Positions 4,687 through 10,520 of a stretch of 10,520 nucleotides of DNA are shown here, piece by piece. Position 1 is the stretch's first letter, and each line of letters opens with the position of its first letter. The position numbers and the translations under genes were made by a program. Origin of the DNA: Saprospiraceae bacterium (GTDB taxonomy: Bacteria > Bacteroidota > Bacteroidia > Chitinophagales > Saprospiraceae); assembly GCA_013042795.1 (NCBI GenBank), contig JABDPK010000073.1, positions 1-10,520 on the forward strand, read 5' to 3'. The notes beneath the pieces are model-generated. The model had not been told where the DNA came from. It did not search any database and saw only the letters and a program-made list of their open reading frames with translations.

Positions 4687-6309
4687 ATGAGAAAAAGCTT
4701 CCTGCTGGTATGTGGAATTTTGATTGTTGGGATTTTGCTGCTGGGTTATTTTATTAACTCTTCGTTTTACTGGCTGCTCCTGGTTGTATCCCCTTTCATT
4801 CTTATTGGACTAATTGATATTGTTCAGAAGAAGCATGCCTTGCTTAGAAACTTTCCTTTACTTGGTCACTCCAGGTATATCGCAGAATGGCTACGCCCGA
4901 AGTTTTACCAATACTTTATTGAACCAGACACAGAAGGCCGTCCTTTTTCCCGATTAAAAAGAAACATTATTTATCAACGGGCAAAAAAGGTTTTGGATAC
5001 CTCCCCTTTTGGCACACAGCTTAATGTATATGACGAAGGCTATGAGTGGATGAATCACAGTATCAATCCCCTGGATCCTCATAAAATGGATCACCATCCC
5101 CGTGTCATGATCGGTGAACAAAACTGTTCCCAGCCCTACAACTTAAGTATATTCAACGTATCGGCAATGAGCTTTGGGTCATTGAGTAAAAATGCTGTGA
5201 TGGCTTTAAATGGAGGAGCGGCTATTGGGGGCTTTGCTCTAAATACCGGGGAAGGCGGAATTTCTCCTCATCATAATAAATATGGTGGCGATTTGATTTA
5301 CCAGATTGGGACAGGATACTTTGGTTGTCGTACCAGGGATGGCAACTTTTCACCGGAACTTTTTGCCGAGAGAACCGCTCCTGACAATGTTAAAATGATA
5401 GAGATTAAGCTTTCTCAGGGTGCAAAACCTGGTCACGGAGGTATACTCCCTGCAAAGAAAGCAACACCTGAGATCGCCGAAATAAGGAATATTGAACCAT
5501 ATAAAGATGTGTTATCCCCTCCATATCACAAGGCTTTTAACAGTCCGCGTACACTATTGAAGTTTATAAAACAGTGCCGTGAATTATCTGGAGGTAAACC
5601 CGTCGGTTTTAAATTCTGTGTAGGTATTAAAAGTGAATTTATCGCCATTTGCAAAGCAATGCTGGAAACAGGGATCAAACCTGATTTCATCGCTATAGAT
5701 GGGGGTGAAGGTGGAACCGGTGCAGCGCCGCTTGAGTTTTCAAATTCGGTAGGTACACCAGCCAAAGAAGGATTAACGTTTGTATACAACATCCTGGTTG
5801 GCTATGATTTAAAGAAAGACATAACACTTATTTCTGCAGGAAAAATAGCCTCAGGTTTTGACATTTTTAAAACGATCTCGCTGGGTGCCGATGCCTGTTA
5901 TTCAGCACGTGCCATGATGATGGCAGTAGGGTGTATACAGGCCCTTGAATGCAATAAAAACACATGTCCTACCGGGGTTGCCACCCAGGATCCAGCATTG
6001 GTCAAAGGGTTGGATATAACTGATAAAAAAACCAGGGTCGCCAACTATCATAAAGAAACTGTGGAATCTTTTGTTGAACTTATGGCTGCGGCCGGGCTGG
6101 ACCACCAGGACAAAATCAATAGGAGCCATATATATCACCGTGTGGGGCGCGAGGGTGCGATATCATACATGGAAATGTATCCCTACATCCCGGAAGGCTG
6201 TCTTCTGACATCTGAGTCTGTTCCTGAAAATCTAAAAAAATATATCGCTTTGGCTGATCCGGATAGTTTCCATCCACGATTTGAAAGCGTATTCATTGAA
6301 GAAGACTAG
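4687..6309 (+). CDS. membrane-anchored FMN-binding glutamate synthase family protein
   Basis: Read from the ATG at 4687 the protein has 540 residues. Two hydrophobic helices (about 4-22 and 27-46) are followed by a Glu_synthase domain (about 130-475). Family motifs are SAMSFGSLSKNAV (159-171), GGFALNTGEGGISPHH (181-196), KLSQGAKPGHGGILP (241-255), IDGGEGGTGAAPLEF (337-351) and SAGKIASG (383-390). The cysteines C416-x5-C422-x4-C427 followed by PTGVATQ match the 3Fe-4S site of GltB. The Ntn-type glutaminase domain, the C-terminal beta-helix (GXGXG) domain and a small NADPH subunit are all absent here, so classical glutamine-dependent synthesis is not supported. The electron donor and substrate are unknown; an ammonia-dependent or other FMN amino-acid oxidoreductase is possible. 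An in-frame TTG at 4627 would add 20 residues and is less likely. The stop lies one base from the stop of the converging gene. Confidence 0.85.
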   Translation: MRKSFLLVCGILIVGILLLGYFINSSFYWLLLVVSPFILIGLIDIVQKKHALLRNFPLLGHSRYIAEWLRPKFYQYFIEPDTEGRPFSRLKRNIIYQRAKKVLDTSPFGTQLNVYDEGYEWMNHSINPLDPHKMDHHPRVMIGEQNCSQPYNLSIFNVSAMSFGSLSKNAVMALNGGAAIGGFALNTGEGGISPHHNKYGGDLIYQIGTGYFGCRTRDGNFSPELFAERTAPDNVKMIEIKLSQGAKPGHGGILPAKKATPEIAEIRNIEPYKDVLSPPYHKAFNSPRTLLKFIKQCRELSGGKPVGFKFCVGIKSEFIAICKAMLETGIKPDFIAIDGGEGGTGAAPLEFSNSVGTPAKEGLTFVYNILVGYDLKKDITLISAGKIASGFDIFKTISLGADACYSARAMMMAVGCIQALECNKNTCPTGVATQDPALVKGLDITDKKTRVANYHKETVESFVELMAAAGLDHQDKINRSHIYHRVGREGAISYMEMYPYIPEGCLLTSESVPENLKKYIALADPDSFHPRFESVFIEED

Positions 6310-6310
6310 T

Positions 6311-7165
6311 TTACACTTCAGAAAATAATTTATCCTTTAACCTCTGAAAGTCGCTTTCATAGATCTGTTCAATCGCTTCATATCGGTAACCTCTCAGGTA
6401 TCTGCCTTCATCAAATAAAGCTTTTGCCTTTTCAAAGGATTCTCTGGCTTCTTTCACAAAGTTTAATTTATAAAGCGCCCTGGCTTTATGAAAATACATA
6501 TCAGCCAATCCCTCTTCAAACTTGACCGCACGATTGAGATACTCAAGTGCTGTGCCCGGCTTTTCATCCATGAGTTCAATAATGGCCAGGTATAGGAATG
6601 CGTTTTCGTTGACAAACTTCTCTCCAACTGAAGCTTCCTCCTTTTCTGTGTATATCATGAAATATTCCCTGGATTTTTCAAGATTATTTAATCCTAGGTA
6701 ACATAGGGCACGCAAGTAGTCTACACTCATGTTTTGTGCATAATCAGTTTTGTCTACAGTAAGCGTATCTGTTGCATCAAGGTCAACCAGGGCTCCACCA
6801 TAATCTCTAAGGAAAAAGAGTTTGCTGTATCCTCGCCAGCCTTGCCACGCTTGCGGATTAAGTTCAACAGCCTGCGTTATATGGTTGTTCCACTTTTCAT
6901 ACATGCCGTTATGCAGATAAGGGATTGACAACTCATAGTGAGCAAGGTCATTGGATGGGTTAATACGAATTGCCTTTTCCAGCAATCGCATATTTTGAGA
7001 ACTTCCGCGCTCTAATCTTTTTGCCAGTTGGGTATAATCTGCCGATAGCGTTCGCCTTTCATCAGGAGACATGTGGTGATAGGTCTCGTTACTCAACTGG
7101 TCACAAGAACTAAATACTATAATTAAAAAGATCAGTTTAAGGCAATATCGCCGTGAGTTCTCCAT
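6311..7165 (-). CDS. TPR-repeat lipoprotein
   Basis: This 284-residue protein opens with a lipoprotein signal (hydrophobic residues 9-19, lipobox FSSC, Cys21, then DQ). The mature part is helical with TPR-like units at about 57-125 (LEKAIRINPSNDLAHYELS, HITQAVELNPQAWQGW) and 185-255 (ENAFLYLAIIELMDEKPGTALEYLNRAV, ADMYFHKARALYKLNFVKEARESFEKA). TPR lipoproteins usually act as scaffolds in periplasmic or outer-membrane complexes. Its start lies inside the end of the preceding gene (29-base overlap), which implies coupled translation and a shared role with the TonB_C-like lipoprotein. It is the last gene of the minus-strand cluster, and its stop is one base from the opposing glutamate-synthase-like gene, leaving no room for an intergenic terminator. 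No specific function can be assigned. Confidence 0.8.
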   Translation of the reverse strand: MENSRRYCLKLIFLIIVFSSCDQLSNETYHHMSPDERRTLSADYTQLAKRLERGSSQNMRLLEKAIRINPSNDLAHYELSIPYLHNGMYEKWNNHITQAVELNPQAWQGWRGYSKLFFLRDYGGALVDLDATDTLTVDKTDYAQNMSVDYLRALCYLGLNNLEKSREYFMIYTEKEEASVGEKFVNENAFLYLAIIELMDEKPGTALEYLNRAVKFEEGLADMYFHKARALYKLNFVKEARESFEKAKALFDEGRYLRGYRYEAIEQIYESDFQRLKDKLFSEV

Positions 7166-7691
7166 TCTCTATCTTAAAGCTCAAATAAATAAAACTATCA
7201 TAATGATCATCGTAAAACCGTATCGGTCTCCAGTCCTTTAGATTCTTAACCAGCTCCAAAAGACGATTGGTTATTTTTTGATTAAATTCTTTCTTCTTAT
7301 AATCCGGTCCCAACTGGTGTAATATAAACCGGCCAGCTTCTCCTTGACAATTGATGACATATCGAATTGTAATAAAGCCGCTTTCACTGGTGTCTCCAAA
7401 ATTGTCGAAATTTTGATGAAAATACTGAGCGAGGGAGTCCTTCCCCGGCCTGAACCCGGATGGCTCGCTGCCATAATAAAAAGGAAATATCTTTTCCTCG
7501 AAACAAGGAGAGAAAGAACTGTCGCTTATGCTTTTGTCTGGATCAATAAAACTGATGTGATGTCTGTGGGGATCAATGAAATGATAATCGCAGGAATAGA
7601 GCCCAGTGATCATCAGGAAAAAAAATAAACTTAACCTTTTCCAGAACATCGGTTGAAGATGATGATTTTTCCTCTTAAATCTCGTCGCCAT
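7137..7691 (-). CDS. lipoprotein with a TonB C-terminal-like domain
   Basis: From the ATG at 7691 this is a 184-residue protein with a lipoprotein signal (LSLFFFLMITGLYSC, lipobox Cys34). The C-terminal part (about 105-180) resembles the TonB_C fold: SGFITIRYVINCQGEAGRF, a helix with LLELVKNL, then DWRPIRF and SFIYLSFKIENGEL. Unlike TonB it has no inner-membrane helix and no proline-rich spanning linker, so it is unlikely to transduce energy and may instead bind a periplasmic partner. A further ATG at 7649 would give a shorter, more standard signal peptide (MFWKRL...) and a 170-residue protein; a TTG at 7706 is also in frame. The 3' end overlaps the following TPR lipoprotein gene by 29 bases. 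Two cysteines (positions 63 and 115 from ATG 7691) in the mature part might form a disulfide. Confidence 0.7.
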   Translation of the reverse strand: MATRFKRKNHHLQPMFWKRLSLFFFLMITGLYSCDYHFIDPHRHHISFIDPDKSISDSSFSPCFEEKIFPFYYGSEPSGFRPGKDSLAQYFHQNFDNFGDTSESGFITIRYVINCQGEAGRFILHQLGPDYKKKEFNQKITNRLLELVKNLKDWRPIRFYDDHYDSFIYLSFKIENGELTAILP

Positions 7692-7746
7692 GCTTCTGTT
7701 GTGCAATCCTTTTCTCTTCTTTTAAATCTTGTTAACACTCTTTGGT

Positions 7747-8277
7747 TCAAAAACTTTTGCCCAGTTGTACGCCAACTAAAAGTATGGCCCCTTCTCCTGT
7801 TTCTTCACCTTCCGTTTTTATATTAAGCTCATAACCAAAAGCAATCGATGGAGAAATCACAATTTCATTCTTGCGGATAACATACGCCAATTCTGCAGTA
7901 GGCTGGACCACCGTGATTTTGGTGTTCCCCTTTTGGTTGCCTTCCGTCCAGTCAATTGAATTCCACCAAAAATCATTCTTTATTCCAATTCTCCATCCTT
8001 CTCTACCATCTCTGAAGTATTTCTTGTACCCGATGCTGCCTCCTACACCACTGCCGCGTTCATCTTCATGCTTGCCAAGATCCCTATGCCTTATCCAGTT
8101 ATAACCTGCTCTCAAATAGATGTCCGACCTGGAAGAAATGCTTTTGTCGATACTGATACCAGGAATTAAGCCTGTAGGATAAGCCTGGAATTCAAATGAT
8201 ATATCAGTTTGACCATTAAGGAAAACAGGGGAAAACAGGAACCCCAGGACAATTGTTTTATAAATCGCTTTGTACAT
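7747..8277 (-). CDS. small outer-membrane beta-barrel protein
   Basis: The 176-residue protein starts with a Sec signal peptide (about 1-23, ending FLNGQ before TDISFEF). The remainder alternates polar and hydrophobic or aromatic residues in about eight strands (DIYLRAGYNWIR, GGSIGYKKYFR, WRIGIKNDFWWNSI, TKITVVQPTAELAYVI, EIVISPSIAFGYELNIK, GAILLVGVQLGKSF) and ends in Phe, the usual terminal residue of barrels recognised by the BAM complex. It is therefore probably an eight-stranded barrel of the OmpW/OprF-like size class. It begins 24 bases after the stop of the large OmpA-type gene, in the same operon. A structural partner role for the OmpA-type protein is plausible but not shown. Channel or substrate cannot be deduced. 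Confidence 0.75.
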   Translation of the reverse strand: MYKAIYKTIVLGFLFSPVFLNGQTDISFEFQAYPTGLIPGISIDKSISSRSDIYLRAGYNWIRHRDLGKHEDERGSGVGGSIGYKKYFRDGREGWRIGIKNDFWWNSIDWTEGNQKGNTKITVVQPTAELAYVIRKNEIVISPSIAFGYELNIKTEGEETGEGAILLVGVQLGKSF

Positions 8278-8301
8278 GAACCTCGTCTTTTTTTATCTGA
8301 A

Positions 8302-10520
8302 TTATTCTATCGCTTTAATATACGTTTTAAGGTCGGGATAACTCTCTGCAAGTTGTTCAATCTCCTGGTCTCCAGGTTTGTGACCATTATAGAAGGCCTG
8401 CACCCGGAAATCCAAATTTGATTTTTCCTTCATCATTTCCATTTGGGCTTTTGCTTCTTCATAACTTGTAAAGAACCCGCAATAATAGTTGTTTAGATCA
8501 CTGAATGATTCCCGACGTATATAGATGTCCTGGTATAGTCTTAAAACAGCATTTTTAAACATTCTTTCTGAAGAACCAATCCATATTGAATAATACAGCT
8601 CTTCCCGTATATCAGAATACAAAACATGCTTTCTGTCTGAAGCATAGGCCGGAAGGTCCAGTGAATAAAAGTCTGGTGAAATCAGGATTTCGTTTTTACT
8701 ATTGTAAAATTCGAAATCTATCCGGCGGTTATAAAAAAGGTAGTCATTATTAATATTGCCTGCTATTTCCCGCTTTGCAATTGGAAAGTTATATGCCACG
8801 CTTTCAAAAGAGATCCTGTCAGGCTTCACTCCGTTTTCAATGAAATACTCTGCAACTGTCCTTGCCCTTTTGAGTGAGTTGTATTGTACAAATTCAGCTA
8901 ATCCCGGCTCAAGGTGATCCGTATGTGCGATGATGCGGATATTCATGTTTCTTTCGTTCATCAAATCAATAAGCAAATCAAGTTCCTCTTTGTTTTTTCC
9001 ATGTGTCAAGTCATATCTGTCCTGGTAAAATATCATGTAATCTGACCTCTCTTCCTGCGCCTCAACAGGCGCGGTGTTTTTGCTTTGATCTTCTTTCTCC
9101 TTTGTATGTTCTTTATTCTTTGCGGCAATTTCTTTTTCTCGCTCTTCCTCGGCCGCTCTCTCAGCTTCTTCTTTTATCCTTGCTTTTTCTTCTTTCTCTT
9201 GTTGTTCTTTTTTCTTCTTTTCGGACAAAGCTTCCCTCTCTTTTTTCTTCTTTTCAAGCATCTTAAAATAGTCCTCAACGAAAGCAATGGAGGCACTATC
9301 CTTGTCATTAAACTTTTTTCTTTCTTTCAGGTAAGTAAAATAAATGTCAAAACCTCCTTCTCCAGTCTTTCGGTCTGAATAAAACAGTGCCATCTGATTA
9401 TCTGACTGAAACCGAAACCCGAGATCATTACCTGGCCCATTTACAGGTTCGTTAAGGTGTTCCAATGTTCCTGATTCAAATGCAAAATGATAAATATCAA
9501 AACCCCCGAAACAATATGGCCTGTTGGAACTGAAATAGATTTGGTTTTTGTCGGCCGACATAAAAGGACTCCTTTCATCATGTGGGCTATTGACTTGGGG
9601 TCCCATGTTTATGGGTCTGGACCACTCCCCGTTTTTATATTCGATGCTGAAAAGATCATATCCTCCTTCTCCTGGCAAAACAGAACTGGCAAAGACAAGA
9701 CTTGTGTCACTAAGGATCTGAACATCCTCAACCATGGAAAACACTTCATCGGGAAGTGGAATAATGTGTCTCTCTCCCTCCCTGTAGCATGACACATAAT
9801 ATTGCCTGGCATTTCCACCTTTGTGATTCAAATCATACACCATGCTCATTCCGTCTCCACTGATGTCGTGAATGGTTTCCTGGTCAGGAGATGAGATTTG
9901 CCTGTTAAACAACGAATCTTGTTCCCATTGTCCTTTATCATTTATAAAGCTGGAGTGTATATCTAGGTCTCCTTTTATCCCGTTGGTACTGTAATAGAAC
10001 ACATTGCCATATTGAGGACTTTGTAAGGGCTTTATTTCATCAAAAAGACTATTGACCGTTTCATCAAAACTTTGAACGAGTACCTTGTCTTTTGATTTTT
10101 TGCCTGAAAGTGCAAACATGCAGTTTTTAAGTTCGCGAACCACCGTTTCATAATCCTTCCCTTGTCCATCGACAGCTTTCAGGTATTCTTTGTAGAAGAA
10201 TGCCGCTTCTTCATATTCTCTGCGATGGTGCTGAACCTGTGCCATTCTTAAAAACAGTTCAGGTGAATTATTTCCGAGCTTTTTAGCCCTGGTAAGGTTC
10301 ATGACCGTTTGTGTCAACTCATTTAAATGAAAGTAAGCTTCCCCCAACTCCTGCAGTGCATCACCATCACTGTCGAGATCATCGTATTGTGAAAAATACT
10401 TGACAGCTTGTGTGTACTGGCCTTGAAGAAGTGCTTTCCTTGCAATTGACAGATTATTATCCTGTGTATATCCTGCAAGATGCGTCAGAAGAAAAAAGAC
10501 AAAAATTATTTGTTTGGTGC
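8302..10520 (-). CDS. TPR-PD40-coiled coil-OmpA-SPOR envelope protein (5' end beyond the window)
   Basis: The frame is open to the right edge, giving at least 738 residues (numbered from the first complete codon). The first visible residues, TKQIIFVFFLLTHLAGYTQD, are a signal peptide, so only the start codon and perhaps a few more are missing. Domains in order are TPR-like helices (about 22-125), a PD40/WD40-like propeller (about 165-395, with IYFSSNRPYCFGGFDIY and LFYSDRKTGEGGFDIY), and a Lys/Glu-rich coiled coil (about 420-485). Next comes an OmpA-like domain (about 490-605) keeping the peptidoglycan-binding Asp534 in AHTD and Arg551/Arg553 in LKRARTV. The C-terminus (about 640-715) is a SPOR-like domain (YYSIWIG...YYCGFFTSYEEAKAQM). 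The TPR-PD40-OmpA layout resembles PorE-type proteins linked to type IX secretion and gliding. The SPOR-like end is an addition. It is probably periplasmic, anchoring outer-membrane partners to the wall, and is the first visible gene of the cluster. Confidence 0.85.
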   Translation of the reverse strand, partial: TKQIIFVFFLLTHLAGYTQDNNLSIARKALLQGQYTQAVKYFSQYDDLDSDGDALQELGEAYFHLNELTQTVMNLTRAKKLGNNSPELFLRMAQVQHHRREYEEAAFFYKEYLKAVDGQGKDYETVVRELKNCMFALSGKKSKDKVLVQSFDETVNSLFDEIKPLQSPQYGNVFYYSTNGIKGDLDIHSSFINDKGQWEQDSLFNRQISSPDQETIHDISGDGMSMVYDLNHKGGNARQYYVSCYREGERHIIPLPDEVFSMVEDVQILSDTSLVFASSVLPGEGGYDLFSIEYKNGEWSRPINMGPQVNSPHDERSPFMSADKNQIYFSSNRPYCFGGFDIYHFAFESGTLEHLNEPVNGPGNDLGFRFQSDNQMALFYSDRKTGEGGFDIYFTYLKERKKFNDKDSASIAFVEDYFKMLEKKKKEREALSEKKKKEQQEKEEKARIKEEAERAAEEEREKEIAAKNKEHTKEKEDQSKNTAPVEAQEERSDYMIFYQDRYDLTHGKNKEELDLLIDLMNERNMNIRIIAHTDHLEPGLAEFVQYNSLKRARTVAEYFIENGVKPDRISFESVAYNFPIAKREIAGNINNDYLFYNRRIDFEFYNSKNEILISPDFYSLDLPAYASDRKHVLYSDIREELYYSIWIGSSERMFKNAVLRLYQDIYIRRESFSDLNNYYCGFFTSYEEAKAQMEMMKEKSNLDFRVQAFYNGHKPGDQEIEQLAESYPDLKTYIKAIE

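Noticed and set aside
5526..6138. Minus-strand frames inside the glutamate-synthase-like gene (5526-5792 and 5902-6138)
   Set aside because: They lie opposite the most conserved motifs of a well-supported gene and have no recognisable features of their own.
9003..9378. Plus-strand Phe/Leu/Ser-rich reading frames that look like membrane proteins
   Set aside because: They are the complement of the Lys/Glu-rich coiled coil of the minus-strand OmpA-type gene; purine-rich codons on one strand read as hydrophobic residues on the other. No start context or homologous pattern.
10345..10347. A TTG start for the OmpA-type gene here
   Set aside because: The frame stays open upstream to the window edge and encodes TPR-like sequence and a clear signal peptide, so the true start lies just beyond 10520.

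Overview
The window comes from a chromosome of a Bacteroidota bacterium of moderate AT content. Evidence for this includes a tRNA promoter matching the phylum-specific TTTG-N20-TAnnTTTG pattern, an absence of clear Shine-Dalgarno sites, and an outer-membrane gene set (TPR/PD40/OmpA protein, TonB_C-like lipoprotein, TPR lipoprotein) typical of that phylum. The genus cannot be told from the sequence. No mobile element, CRISPR array, phage gene or rRNA was seen.

Layout, left to right. (1) 1-1998, plus strand: the last codons of an unidentified gene overlap a Wzy/WaaL-type O-antigen ligase or polymerase gene, followed by a small four-helix membrane protein; this looks like the end of a surface-polysaccharide cluster. 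(2) 2009-2166: a terminator hairpin shared with a converging tRNA-Val(UAC), whose own promoter is readable. (3) 2237-3970: a divergent pair, made of a self-cleaving HTH-S24 (LexA/CI-like) repressor on the minus strand and an SRAP (YedK/HMCES-like) abasic-site protein on the plus strand. Their 285-bp shared control region is unusually structured: an 18-bp imperfect direct repeat, eight in-phase copies of an 8-bp unit, a perfect 17-bp palindrome, and a 12-mer that recurs beside both start codons. (4) 4001-4558 minus: a membrane-anchored SPOR protein. (5) 4687-6309 plus: a membrane-anchored FMN/3Fe-4S glutamate-synthase-like protein without glutaminase or NADPH subunit. (6) 6311-10520 minus: a four-gene envelope cluster, in transcription order a TPR-PD40-coiled coil-OmpA-SPOR protein (only its first codon or codons lie beyond the window edge), a small outer-membrane beta-barrel, a TonB_C-like lipoprotein and a TPR lipoprotein.

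How the parts may work together (inference): the repressor and SRAP gene form a DNA-damage-inducible unit in which RecA-stimulated self-cleavage of the repressor would release SRAP to shield abasic sites in single-stranded DNA. The envelope cluster supplies a periplasmic peptidoglycan-binding scaffold, a barrel and two lipoproteins that could form one outer-membrane complex; its substrate or function is not evident. The other genes are conserved single units. The most distinctive part of the window is the repressor/SRAP control region; I do not see a clearly new multi-gene system.
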